Shown here: positions 36,342-44,451 of the stretch, piece by piece | Layout of the letters: every line of letters starts with the position of its first letter | Numbering within the stretch: the first letter of the stretch is position 1 | NCBI GenBank assembly: GCA_009780185.1 | Contig: WRAN01000020.1 | Span: 1 to 45,952 of the forward strand | Direction: 5' to 3' | DNA length: 45,952 bases | From: Defluviitaleaceae bacterium | GTDB taxonomy: Bacteria > Bacillota > Clostridia > Lachnospirales > WQUN01 | Translations under genes and position numbers: made by a program | The notes under the pieces: model-generated | Seen by the model: the letters and a program-made list of their open reading frames with translations, nothing else | Database searches by the model: none | What the model was told of the DNA's origin: nothing

Positions 36342-36371
36342 TTGACTTTCTCCCTATAAAGGGTTTACACT
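36342..36371 (+). promoter_or_regulatory. Promoter of the ylxM-ffh unit (leaderless start)
   Basis: TTGACT (36342-36347) and TACACT (36366-36371) are 18 bp apart. A start 7 nt past the -10 falls on the A of the ylxM ATG (36378). No ribosome binding site lies before that ATG, which fits a leaderless mRNA. Confidence 0.6.
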
Positions 36372-36377
36372 GTATAC

Positions 36378-36713
36378 ATGAAAAACACCTATGACCTTCC
36401 TGCTGTTATTCAGCATAGAAATTTATTATTTGATTTTTATGGTTCGCTGCTTACCGAAAGGCAGGCAGATTGTTTTTCTATGCGGTATGTGGATGATTTA
36501 TCTCTTGCTGAGATTGGGCAGGAGCTGGATATTTCGCCCCAGGCTGTGGTGGATTTTTTAAATCGTGGGATTAAAAGTCTTGAGAGATATGAAAAACATC
36601 TTGAGCTTGTAGCAAAATTTCAACAGCGCCAAGCAATTATTAATAAAATATTGTCAGAGTCAAAAGATATGGAAACAATAAAAAAATATGCAAATGAGTT
36701 ATTACAGATATAA
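36378..36713 (+). CDS. ylxM: YlxM/p13 family helix-turn-helix protein (SRP-associated)
   Basis: A 111-residue protein with the family pattern LLFDFYGSLLTERQADCFSMRYVDDLSLAEIGQELDISPQAVVDFLNRGIKSLERYE, a sigma-70 region 4-like helix-turn-helix. It is normally encoded just ahead of ffh and is linked to the signal recognition particle. No Shine-Dalgarno precedes the ATG and there is no other in-frame start upstream of an in-frame stop, so a leaderless message is likely. ffh starts 22 bp later. Confidence 0.9.
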   Translation: MKNTYDLPAVIQHRNLLFDFYGSLLTERQADCFSMRYVDDLSLAEIGQELDISPQAVVDFLNRGIKSLERYEKHLELVAKFQQRQAIINKILSESKDMETIKKYANELLQI

Positions 36714-36735
36714 CCAGTTGCTGGGAGGTGACTAA

Positions 36736-38094
36736 ATGGCTTTTGAGAATCTAGGGGAAAAACTGCAAAACGTATTCAAAAAGCTGAAAGGCAAGGGCAA
36801 GTTATCGGAAAAAGACGTACGGGACGCAATGCGGGAGGTACGCCTTGCTCTTTTGGAGGCGGATGTTAACTTTCGTGTTGTAAAGGATTTTGTTGCTACT
36901 TTGACTGAGAAGGCCGTTGGCCACGCAGTACTAGAGGCTCTTAATCCCGGCCAACAGGTTATAAAACTGGTAGACCAGGAGCTTACTGCTCTTATGGGCT
37001 CTACCCAAAGCCAGCTTACATTCTCTTCTAAGCCTCCTACTGTGTATATGATGGTAGGCCTTCAAGGTGCGGGTAAGACTACCAGCTGCGGCAAAATTGC
37101 AGGGATTCTGCGAAAGCAGGGTAAACAGCCTTTGCTTGTGGCCTGCGATATTTATAGGCCAGCGGCTATTAAACAGTTGCAAGTAGTAGGCAAGACTTAT
37201 AATATCCCGGTTTTTGAAATGGGTGATAAGGCTGACCCGGCTAACATTGCCGAAAAAGGCATTGAATACGCTAATAAAAACGGCCATGATGTGGTGCTAA
37301 TAGACACCGCCGGCCGTCTTCATATAGATGAAGCACTTATGGAGGAATTGGTACGGGTTCGCACTACTGTTAAGCCCCAAGAGATTTTACTGGTAATAGA
37401 CGCGATGACCGGGCAAGACGCGGTTAATGTGGCTAAAACCTTTGACGAGACACTTGGCCTTGACGGGATTATCGTTACAAAGCTAGACAGTGATACCCGC
37501 GGCGGCGCTGTGCTTTCTGTAAAGGCAATAACAGGAAAGCCTGTAAAATATGTAGGTATGGGCGAAAAGCTGGAGGATATGGAGCCATTCTACCCGGACA
37601 GGATGGCATCAAGGATTTTGGGCATGGGGGATGTGCTTAGTCTTATTGATAAGGCTCAGCAAGCCTTTGACGAAAAGCAGGCCGCAGAGCTTGAGGCTAA
37701 AATCCGCCAAAATAGCTTAACCCTAGACGATTTCCTGCAGCAGATGCAGCAGATGAAAAAGATGGGGCCATTAAAGGATATACTTAGCATGATGCCCGGG
37801 GTTAATCAGTCCCAACTGGCTGGGGTGGATATAGATGAAAAATCCACTGCTCATGTTGAAGCTATAATCCAGTCTATGACCCCTCACGAACGACGAGACC
37901 CTTCTGTTCTAAACGGTTCCAGAAAGCGGCGGATTGCCGCGGGAAGTGGCCGTACTATCCAGGAGGTAAATCGCCTTCTTAAGCAGTTTGAAGAAATGCG
38001 CAAGATGATGAAGGGTTTCACTGGCAACATGTCAGGCAAGAAAGGTAAAAAAGGCAGGAAGGGCATGATGCCCAATCTACCATTTTTCAATTAA
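36736..38094 (+). CDS. ffh: Signal recognition particle protein Ffh (SRP54)
   Basis: A 452-residue GTPase that binds 4.5S/scRNA and signal peptides and targets nascent membrane proteins. The N domain is about 1-90. The G domain has the P-loop GLQGAGKTTSCGKIAG (near 109), DIYRPAAIKQL, LIDTAGRL, TKLDSDTRGGA and the GMGEKLEDMEPF closing loop. The Met-rich M domain (about 300-440: FLQQMQQMKKMGPL, SMTPHERRDPSVLNGSRKRRIAAGSG) ends in a basic tail. The start has GGGAGGTGACTAA. All motifs are intact. Confidence 0.98.
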   Translation: MAFENLGEKLQNVFKKLKGKGKLSEKDVRDAMREVRLALLEADVNFRVVKDFVATLTEKAVGHAVLEALNPGQQVIKLVDQELTALMGSTQSQLTFSSKPPTVYMMVGLQGAGKTTSCGKIAGILRKQGKQPLLVACDIYRPAAIKQLQVVGKTYNIPVFEMGDKADPANIAEKGIEYANKNGHDVVLIDTAGRLHIDEALMEELVRVRTTVKPQEILLVIDAMTGQDAVNVAKTFDETLGLDGIIVTKLDSDTRGGAVLSVKAITGKPVKYVGMGEKLEDMEPFYPDRMASRILGMGDVLSLIDKAQQAFDEKQAAELEAKIRQNSLTLDDFLQQMQQMKKMGPLKDILSMMPGVNQSQLAGVDIDEKSTAHVEAIIQSMTPHERRDPSVLNGSRKRRIAAGSGRTIQEVNRLLKQFEEMRKMMKGFTGNMSGKKGKKGRKGMMPNLPFFN

Positions 38095-38098
38095 TATA

Positions 38099-38182
38099 GC
38101 ACGCAAAGCGTGCCTCCGCAGCATAGCGAGGAAGCAAGCTGGGCTTTGCTCAGCGCAGCGGCGGGGTTTGGGGCAGAGCCCC
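38099..38182 (+). repeat. GC-rich four-hairpin intergenic element between ffh and rpsP
   Basis: Four small hairpins follow one another: GCACGC-AAA-GCGTGC (38099-38113); CCTcCGC-AGCATA-GCGAGG (38113-38131); GCTGGGC-TTT-GCTCAGC (38138-38154) with one G-U; and GGGGC-AGA-GCCCC (38170-38182). The stretch is much richer in G+C than its neighbours. No T tail follows, so rpsP should still be read through. It looks like a dispersed palindromic unit or a processing/stabilising RNA element. Confidence 0.65.
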
Positions 38183-38204
38183 ATTAAAATAAAGGAGAAA
38201 TATC

Positions 38205-38441
38205 ATGGTAAAAATCAGACTAAAGAGAATGGGTGCAAAGAAAGCTCCGTTCTATCGTATTGTTGTGGCAGATTCCCGCACACCTCGCGATGGTAAAGTT
38301 CTTGAGGAAATCGGTATTTATGATCCTACCAAAAACCCTACAGTTTTGAGGGTAGACCTGGAAGCCGCTAAGAAATGGATTGGCCAAGGCGCACAGCCTA
38401 CAGATACTGTAAAGGCGCTTATCAAAAAGGCAGGTGGCTGA
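38205..38441 (+). CDS. rpsP: 30S ribosomal protein S16
   Basis: A 78-residue small-subunit protein. The sequence [40 protein letters not shown] is the invariant S16 start; [18 protein letters not shown] closes it. AAAGGAGAAATATC precedes the ATG. It is part of the usual ffh-rpsP-khpA order. Confidence 0.98.
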   Translation: MVKIRLKRMGAKKAPFYRIVVADSRTPRDGKVLEEIGIYDPTKNPTVLRVDLEAAKKWIGQGAQPTDTVKALIKKAGG

Positions 38442-38442
38442 A

Positions 38443-38670
38443 ATGAAGGAGCTACTTATCATCATAGCCAAGAACTTAGTGGATAACCCTGATGATGTAG
38501 TGGTGACTGAAGAGATGCGTGACGATACAAAGGTATTAAAGTTGACCGTTGCCCAGGATGATATGGGTAAGGTTATAGGAAAACAAGGACGCATTGCCAA
38601 AGCTATACGTGCAGTGGTTAAAGCTGCGGCTATCCATTCAGACGAACGTGTTGTTGTAGAGATTGTATAG
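38443..38670 (+). CDS. khpA: KH-domain RNA-binding protein KhpA (YlqC)
   Basis: A 75-residue single KH-domain protein that works with KhpB in RNA binding linked to envelope synthesis in Firmicutes. It begins MKELLIIIAKNLVDNPDDVVV and has the GxxG loop VIGKQGRIAKAIR. I start it at the ATG at 38443 because family members open with MKEL; a GTG 9 nt earlier also has a weak site. The next genes of the common order (rimM, trmD, rplS) do not follow; a terminator does. Confidence 0.94.
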   Translation: MKELLIIIAKNLVDNPDDVVVTEEMRDDTKVLKLTVAQDDMGKVIGKQGRIAKAIRAVVKAAAIHSDERVVVEIV

Positions 38671-38721
38671 ATTTTCTATAAAATCTTACTTCCAACGAGT
38701 ATGCAACAAGGTAAACCTAAG

Positions 38722-38757
38722 AATCCCACGAGAGAAATAAAACGTGGGATTTTTTTA
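38722..38757 (+). terminator. Terminator of the ffh-rpsP-khpA unit
   Basis: The arms AATCCCACG (38722-38730) and CGTGGGATT (38743-38751) are perfect, followed by a T run to 38756. It lies 51 bp after the khpA stop. Confidence 0.92.
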
Positions 38758-38794
38758 TAGACTAAATTTCTTCATTTTCGTATGTTTTTTCGAA

Positions 38795-38852
38795 GCACAG
38801 GGGAGGCACCCAAATCATAGGGCCGGTTGCCCATGAAAAAACAGCCGAGTGC
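38795..38852 (+). other. Structured leader candidate upstream of the small protein
   Basis: GCAC (38795-38798) and GGC (38805-38807) can pair with GCC (38844-38846) and GTGC (38849-38852), closing an inner hairpin GGGC-CGGTT-GCCC (38820-38832). The stretch is more G+C-rich than its flanks and ends 38 bp before the coding start. It does not match a riboswitch class I can name. It may be a novel element or chance folding. Confidence 0.35.
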
Positions 38853-38890
38853 AGATTTTTGTTGTAAATTTTTTTCGTGAGGAGGAATCA

Positions 38891-39406
38891 ATGGAGAATA
38901 AAATTGTTTTATATAATTCTGACAATGTTAAAATAGGAGAAACCTATTTACGCCGAGCAAGGCAGCTTATCAGGCAACAAAGAGCCGTGTGGGTAGACGA
39001 AAACGAGACTGCTATCCGCTTTGCTCCTGGGATGGAAAATATGGATACTGTTATTGATGACAATCCATTAGATGAGGGTTTACTAGAGCCTAACCAATTA
39101 TGTTTTGCGCCCTGGAGTGATGGTTACTATTACCCTGCTGTTATCAGTGATGCCTATCCGCATATTGTAGATGTTGCCTTTCTTGATGGCTATACCGGAC
39201 ATGCCACACCTGAGCATATCATGGGGCTACAAGAAGGCTTTGAGATGTTGGATTTCGAGTGCAGATATGGCTGGCTGGGGTTCTATAGAGGAGAAATTAC
39301 CAGCTTAAAGCCTATCGTATTTCGGTACTATGAGGATGGGATTGTGCAGCAAACAGAGCTAAAGCGGCTTAGGGGTGTGCCGCGATTTGCCCATAGGCGT
39401 TTTTGA
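38891..39406 (+). CDS. Small protein of unknown function with Tudor-like stretch
   Basis: A 171-residue cytoplasmic-type protein with no signal or helix. The N-terminus has YLRRARQLIRQQRAVWVDENE, a pattern like the RRXRR-type short basic motif. The middle, FAPWSDGYYYPAVISDAYPHIVDVAFLDGYTGHATPEHIM (about residues 72-111), reads like a small Tudor/agenet-type beta barrel. The tail is GVPRFAHRRF. The ATG at 38891 has GAGGAGGAATCA ahead; the frame to 38849 would add a hydrophobic tail across that site and is rejected. It stands alone between two terminators. I do not recognise the family. Confidence 0.75.
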   Translation: MENKIVLYNSDNVKIGETYLRRARQLIRQQRAVWVDENETAIRFAPGMENMDTVIDDNPLDEGLLEPNQLCFAPWSDGYYYPAVISDAYPHIVDVAFLDGYTGHATPEHIMGLQEGFEMLDFECRYGWLGFYRGEITSLKPIVFRYYEDGIVQQTELKRLRGVPRFAHRRF

Positions 39407-39417
39407 GTTGATATGAA

Positions 39418-39464
39418 GAAACGAGAGCAAAGCGCAAAAAATTGCGCAAGCTCTCGTTTTTTAT
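39418..39464 (+). terminator. Terminator of the small-protein gene
   Basis: The arms AACGAGAGC (39420-39428) and GCTCTCGTT (39450-39458) enclose a second small stem GCGC/GCGC; TTTTTTA follows on the plus strand. It lies 13 bp after the stop and also separates the convergent MFS gene. Confidence 0.9.
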
Positions 39465-39485
39465 TTCAAAGACCCTAGTAAAATA

Positions 39486-40775
39486 TCAAATTCTTAATGA
39501 CTTAAAGCTTCTGCGTGTAAAAATCGCAATCAATGCAACCACTCCAGCCGTAACAAACATAATTACATAAGGCAATGTCGCAAGTCGTTCAAAAGCCATA
39601 CCATAAGCAAGCTGCCCAAGAGCATTTGCCAAAAACGGCAGCATGACAACAACAGATATAACTTTGCCTATAAGTTCTGTAGACGTTTCGCCTTGAATCA
39701 GAGACAAAATACGAATACTAACCATAGTAACAGTAGCAAGAGCCAATACACTAGCAATAGTCATGACAACATATATCACGAAGTATGGAGCATCCAGCAA
39801 AAATGCTAATCCTATAGGAATAAGAAACAGTCCCGACATCATGATCGGTATATATATCTTATTTGTTTTTAGCTTGCTACCTAATACGCCTGTGATAATG
39901 CCACCTAATACCCCGCCTGTTAGCATAATACCTTGGCTTATTCCCACAAACTCCATCCCCATACCTAAATGTTGCGTAATCAAAACAGGTACGCCTATCA
40001 TAATCATGGAGGCCAGCGTTGCAGCAAGCATAAATGTTACGACGATGGATTTAAGGATAATTGGCTTTCCTTTCATAAACTTAATAGACTGAGATAAATC
40101 GCCTTTTACGATTTTGGCAATACTGCCAGAATTGTCTTGTTGCTTAAACGGCACACGAATAAACAAGTCCATTATCGCGGTAATACCAAAGCATACAGCG
40201 CTTGCTATCAATATAGGAAATAGCCCAAACCTTGCAAACAGTGCACCAGCAATAGCCATTCCGCCCATACCAGACAAAGAATTGACTAAGTTTACAGCCG
40301 AGTTTGCAGATACAAGTCTATCTTCATTTACCAATACAGAGACACTTGAACTAACGGCGGGCATATATACCCCTTGAATGGCGTTTAGTGCCATCAGCTT
40401 CACAATGATGATGGGTATAATGGCTGCCGTAAATCCGCTTGCTATGATATATCCTATAATAAGCACAGTTGTTGAAGCATCCAGCCAAAACATAACACGC
40501 TGTTTTCTAAAACGGTCTGCTATCATGCCGCCTATTGGTGACATAAGTAGAAGTGGGATATTTGTCAAACCCATTACAAGTCCAAACAATGCCGCAGAGC
40601 CGCTAATATATAGAAGATATAAAGGCAGGGCAAAACTCAATATCATGTTACCAAATATAGAAATGAATTGCCCTCCTACCAGCAAAGAAAAATCTTTATT
40701 CCAAAGTTTATTTACACTTGGTTTCGTTCTGAGCTCTTGTGTCATTAAAGATGTTCTAGTTGCTGCCTGTTCCAT
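39486..40775 (-). CDS. MFS transporter, drug-efflux type
   Basis: A 429-residue membrane protein with 12 predicted helices and the MFS_3-like start DFSLLVGGQFISIFGNMILSFALPLYLL, then MSPIGGMIADRFRKQRVM, the family A-type loop between helices 2 and 3. It belongs to the group of exporters for drugs or small molecules. GGAGGGATTCAAA precedes the ATG. It lies 24 bp after a TetR-family gene whose promoter carries a clear operator, so it is probably induced by its own substrate. Confidence 0.9.
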   Translation of the reverse strand: MEQAATRTSLMTQELRTKPSVNKLWNKDFSLLVGGQFISIFGNMILSFALPLYLLYISGSAALFGLVMGLTNIPLLLMSPIGGMIADRFRKQRVMFWLDASTTVLIIGYIIASGFTAAIIPIIIVKLMALNAIQGVYMPAVSSSVSVLVNEDRLVSANSAVNLVNSLSGMGGMAIAGALFARFGLFPILIASAVCFGITAIMDLFIRVPFKQQDNSGSIAKIVKGDLSQSIKFMKGKPIILKSIVVTFMLAATLASMIMIGVPVLITQHLGMGMEFVGISQGIMLTGGVLGGIITGVLGSKLKTNKIYIPIMMSGLFLIPIGLAFLLDAPYFVIYVVMTIASVLALATVTMVSIRILSLIQGETSTELIGKVISVVVMLPFLANALGQLAYGMAFERLATLPYVIMFVTAGVVALIAIFTRRSFKSLRI

Positions 40776-40799
40776 TTTGAATCCCTCCGTTATTCGTTA

Positions 40800-41474
40800 T
40801 TAAGATTTTTTTTCATTATTAAGACTTTCAAAAATTTTTGTTAATTGAGATACGTGTTTATCGGTTATGACATCTGCCCCTAATTGCTTCATCATCTGTT
40901 GAACCAACAACATTCGCTTAGCCAGATGTTCTACATCACATTCAAATATAATGGAATTGCACCAATAATTCATAAGTAAAACCAGCGCTTCCGCACACTG
41001 GTCTGGAAGTGTAGTTGTAATAGAACCATCTTCCATGCCTTCTTTGAAAATCTTGGTGTAAGTAGGTGCGACTATTTTTAGGCTCTCTTGCATAATAGCT
41101 AAAATCATTTGAGGGCTTCTAAGAATCTGTACATTTAATGCGTCCGTATCCATATCTTCAAATGATGCGTCTGTATGCGTATCTTTAAAAACCTTATCTA
41201 ACAATGCAATCATTTTTTCTTTGCCTGTCATTCCCTCAATTTCATCAAGCCATGTATGGATTATTTGGTCTTGTGCTTTGGCTTGATTGACTATGACCGT
41301 TGTTAGAATTTCCTCTTTTGAATTGAAGTGATGAAAAATAGAGCCTTTCGATACGCCTGATTCGTCAACGATTTCTTGCATACTTGTTTTGTCGAACCCT
41401 TTTTCGCTAAAGAGCTTCATGGAAGCGGATAAAATCATCTCCACCGTTTCTTGGGAATTATATCTGCGCGGCAT
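40800..41474 (-). CDS. TetR/AcrR-family repressor
   Basis: A 224-residue regulator. The N-terminal helix-turn-helix is RRYNSQETVEMILSASMKLFSEKGFDKTSMQEIVDESGVSKGSIFHHFNSKEEIL. The ligand-binding C-terminal part (about 60-224) is variable, as usual. The ATG at 41474 has GGAGGTCACACT ahead; the frame to 41507 reads through that site. It is the first gene of a two-gene unit with the efflux pump and most likely represses it and itself through the palindrome at 41494-41516. Confidence 0.92.
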   Translation of the reverse strand: MPRRYNSQETVEMILSASMKLFSEKGFDKTSMQEIVDESGVSKGSIFHHFNSKEEILTTVIVNQAKAQDQIIHTWLDEIEGMTGKEKMIALLDKVFKDTHTDASFEDMDTDALNVQILRSPQMILAIMQESLKIVAPTYTKIFKEGMEDGSITTTLPDQCAEALVLLMNYWCNSIIFECDVEHLAKRMLLVQQMMKQLGADVITDKHVSQLTKIFESLNNEKKS

Positions 41475-41493
41475 AGTGTGACCTCCTTTATTT

Positions 41494-41543
41494 ATTAAAC
41501 CGACCATTGGTTTAATTATAGAAAAGATTTATCTGTATGTCAA
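41494..41543 (-). promoter_or_regulatory. Promoter and TetR-type operator
   Basis: A perfect -35 TTGACA (complement of 41538-41543), 17 bp and a perfect -10 TATAAT (complement of 41515-41520). The operator ATTAAACC-N7-GGTTTAAT (41494-41516) starts at the -10 and covers the start site. A bound repressor would block the promoter. Confidence 0.9.
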
Positions 41544-41574
41544 GAATTTTTTCTCTAATTTCAAAAATAAATTT

Positions 41575-41609
41575 AAAAGCCCTCACAAATGGCCTATGTG
41601 AGGGCTTTT
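41575..41609 (-). terminator. Terminator of the BlaI-BlaR1-lipoprotein unit
   Basis: The perfect 13-bp arms AAAAGCCCTCACA (41575-41587) and TGTGAGGGCTTTT (41597-41609) have a 9-nt loop. The minus strand continues AAATTTATTTTTG. It lies 62 bp after the lipoprotein stop; the stretch 41610-41671 shows nothing else. Confidence 0.85.
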
Positions 41610-41671
41610 AAATCTTATCTGGTTGGGCAGATTGGTTGAAGGAACTACATATTTTTCAATGAGAATTCCTC

Positions 41672-42778
41672 CTAATGTGTCAAATTAAAATTGTTGAACA
41701 ACCAATTTCCGTCTACAAGTGTTAAAACAAAGTCATATGTTACAGTATCCACTGTTACTGCGAGTGTTTCCCAGTCAAGTACATCAACCGTTACACGATA
41801 AATTATCCTTTGGTCACTTTCTCTTATGATTTCGTGGACTTCATTTCCTCTATCTGACATACCGCCACGGTCTGCACCAAGTACGTACAAAACTCCATCA
41901 AAGTCACGAAAGCGGCCAGGGATGAGATTAAACATATCGCTTACTACATTTGGGGTAAAAATGTCATGAAGATATGCTTCCAAATCTGCTAATGAATTTA
42001 TTCCATCATAGATTACCCTCACAAATACCCAACCGTTTTCATCTTCCATTTGGTCTTCCCCATCATGGGGCATTGTTGTCATATCAAACCATCCAAATGC
42101 TTCTACCGCTCTTTTATAAAGCGCTTCTATCTCGTCTATCTCGGTAACTGTAGATATATTTGAACCTATTTCGGCAGTATCATGATTTCGTGGAGCATAA
42201 AAAAATGCCGTTAGCCTCCATACACCATCAATAACCTCAAATATTTCATCAAATCCTCTTGCCCAATCGCCATCTATTGATCCACTGTTTAGTCTGTCAT
42301 TTACTTGAAGCGCGCCGCGCTCATCATGACTTAAAAACACAAGATATTCGTTTTGCACGATAAAATCATAATTCGAGCGTAGGGAATGTGTAATTTCCCC
42401 ATCATCTGAAATGTATGTTTCATAATGTTCCTGTGCTAAAAATTTTGTGAAAGCACTTTCAAATTCATTTATGTCAATGTAAATAACGGGATCTGTATAA
42501 AACATACCTAATGAATGTAAGGGGAAATTGGCTACGGCTATCAATGCATCAAAATTTTGGTTTATCACCGCTTGACGATAATGCGTCCAAAAATCGTTGA
42601 TGTCGGTAAAATTTACTTCTGCTTGCTGTTGATTTCTGGTGTTCTGTTCTTGTGTCATATCTGCGGTTACATGCAGTTGTTCTGATGGTGATGTTGCATT
42701 ATAACCATTTTCATTACAAGCTGTTATAACAAGCAACATAACCATAGCAACAGTTAAAAGAAGCACATATTTTTTCAT
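41672..42778 (-). CDS. Lipoprotein of unknown function
   Basis: A 368-residue lipoprotein: MKKYVLLLTVAMVMLLVITAC, with the lipobox LVITAC and lipidated Cys21. After a polar linker, residues about 55-190 form one domain (DFWTHYRQAVINQNFDALIAVANFPL, with the look of an NTF2-like fold). Residues about 205-368 form a second domain ending in YDFVLTLVDGNWLFNNFNLTH, which recalls small secreted inhibitor-type domains such as IseA; I cannot prove either. CGGAGGTTTTAAA precedes the ATG. It is the last gene of the BlaI-BlaR1 unit, 23 bp downstream, so it may be the effector or a partner of the sensor. Confidence 0.75.
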   Translation of the reverse strand: MKKYVLLLTVAMVMLLVITACNENGYNATSPSEQLHVTADMTQEQNTRNQQQAEVNFTDINDFWTHYRQAVINQNFDALIAVANFPLHSLGMFYTDPVIYIDINEFESAFTKFLAQEHYETYISDDGEITHSLRSNYDFIVQNEYLVFLSHDERGALQVNDRLNSGSIDGDWARGFDEIFEVIDGVWRLTAFFYAPRNHDTAEIGSNISTVTEIDEIEALYKRAVEAFGWFDMTTMPHDGEDQMEDENGWVFVRVIYDGINSLADLEAYLHDIFTPNVVSDMFNLIPGRFRDFDGVLYVLGADRGGMSDRGNEVHEIIRESDQRIIYRVTVDVLDWETLAVTVDTVTYDFVLTLVDGNWLFNNFNLTH

Positions 42779-42801
42779 TTTAAAACCTCCGTTTTTGTTT
42801 T

Positions 42802-44451
42802 TTAGAAATAAAACCTAAGTATCTCAAGCACAAATTGTGTTTCATATGCTTGAAAACTGAGAGCTGCATTTTTACCGTTTGCAAACGATACGCCTACCTC
42901 AATATTGATAGGATTGATAGGACTGTCAAAAAAATTAGCCCATGCGGCAACGATATCAGCAGATATAATTGAACTATTGGCAAATCCCGACTGCTCAAGC
43001 AATCTCACCGAAAAATCAATTATCATTTTACGAAATTCTATATTTATGGCTTCAGAACCGTTTCCTACTATATGAATGTCCTCAAAACCATACGCAAGCG
43101 GATTGATATTTGAAGTGATATATTGTCGTATTGGATAGTAGCTTGCAAGAACTAATGCACCCGTGACACTATCGATGGAAAAGTCAAATGGGAGAGGGCT
43201 GAATCTGAATCGTGCATCAATGTCGTTTATATCGCCAGAAACGCTTCCCGACCGTGTGAACGTACCATAATAATCTCCGCCCAACTCTAACGCAAACGCC
43301 CCGCCCATTAAATAAAACGTTGTGTTCTCCCAATTCTCCCAATCATGCCTGAAGGCCGAAAAATATGTGTTAAGAATAGCCCATCCAAATTCGTTTACTT
43401 CTTCTGGGTTGGCAATCCTAAAACCACGTTCATTCGTGTGCCAATCTGTAAGCCCTAATGTTGTAGAACTTGTAGATGTGCTGTTATTAAGACCTAACTG
43501 TGCATCAAAAGCCCAAACCCTGTCTGAAGAAAACCCAACAAGAAAAACAGATACAACCATAATTGAAACGACCGATATTCGCCTTGCCGCTCTTTTGAAC
43601 TTTAATACATTGGCTATCCTTTCCTTAACATTGCTCTCACCAGAAGCAAATGCAATGGGGCTTAGTAAACTAACCCTTTTTACAGACAGGCTTAGTAAAG
43701 ACATTGAATAGTTCTTGCGTATATCCTCGTCTGTTTTTATCAATACAGCTTCATCGCAAGACATTTCTATATCCTTTGACATGAGGAAATAAGCAACCCA
43801 CATAAGAAGATTAAACCAATGCAGGGCAAATATGATATATGCAAAAGGCTTAATGAGATAATCGCGCCTTTTTATATGTATCTGCTCATGCTTTAAGATG
43901 TAATCGTGTCTTGATGGGTTTATTGTGGTTGGAAAATAAATTTTAGGGCGAATAAAGCCAAACACAAACGGTGTTCTGATGTTGTCCGTTTCATAAATGT
44001 TATCTTGTATAAGGGTAGCAAAACGGATTCGCCGTTTTAGGTTTACATATCCCATTACTGCGTATGCCAACAAAACGATGAAGCCCGCAAACCAAACATA
44101 ACTTATTACTGTAAAAATCCCATGAATGGGTATTGTGCCATTTTCAATAAGCGGTAAGGCGTTAAATATTGCTGTATTGACGGGCGCATCAATAAATTGT
44201 AATCCCGTTTGCATTGTAGGATTTTGTGAAAAAACAATATCCTGCGGTATAATATTTGTAGAGGTAGGCATTAGGCTAAAAGCACTTTCAATGCTAAAAG
44301 GGAATACCAAGCGAAACAGCACGACACCCCAAAGGGCATATGAGAATATTTTGGGGGCTTTTTTCAGCGGAATACGCACAAGTATAACCGCTAATGCAAC
44401 AACACTAGCTGTAATGCTCATATTCAAAATCGCAATGAAAATCGCTGTCAT
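42802..44451 (-). CDS. BlaR1/MecR1-like M56 membrane metallopeptidase with atypical sensor domain
   Basis: A 549-residue sensor peptidase. Four helices flank the zinc site: HDYILKHEQIHIKRRDYLIKP with HExxH-like HEQIH (about residue 190) and SKDIEMSCDEAVL with the third ligand. A last helix near residue 290 (SVVSIMVVSVFLVGF region) leads to an outer domain (about 305-549). In true BlaR1/MecR1 this part is a class D beta-lactamase-like sensor with an STxK serine; no such motif is seen and the sequence is unlike it. The start overlaps the BlaI stop (TAATG). The signal is therefore probably not a beta-lactam. Confidence 0.88.
   Translation of the reverse strand: MTAIFIAILNMSITASVVALAVILVRIPLKKAPKIFSYALWGVVLFRLVFPFSIESAFSLMPTSTNIIPQDIVFSQNPTMQTGLQFIDAPVNTAIFNALPLIENGTIPIHGIFTVISYVWFAGFIVLLAYAVMGYVNLKRRIRFATLIQDNIYETDNIRTPFVFGFIRPKIYFPTTINPSRHDYILKHEQIHIKRRDYLIKPFAYIIFALHWFNLLMWVAYFLMSKDIEMSCDEAVLIKTDEDIRKNYSMSLLSLSVKRVSLLSPIAFASGESNVKERIANVLKFKRAARRISVVSIMVVSVFLVGFSSDRVWAFDAQLGLNNSTSTSSTTLGLTDWHTNERGFRIANPEEVNEFGWAILNTYFSAFRHDWENWENTTFYLMGGAFALELGGDYYGTFTRSGSVSGDINDIDARFRFSPLPFDFSIDSVTGALVLASYYPIRQYITSNINPLAYGFEDIHIVGNGSEAINIEFRKMIIDFSVRLLEQSGFANSSIISADIVAAWANFFDSPINPINIEVGVSFANGKNAALSFQAYETQFVLEILRFYF

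Noticed and set aside
38795..38852. c-di-GMP or ZTP riboswitch
   Set aside because: A CACAGGG-like piece suggested it, but the other conserved blocks of either class are missing.
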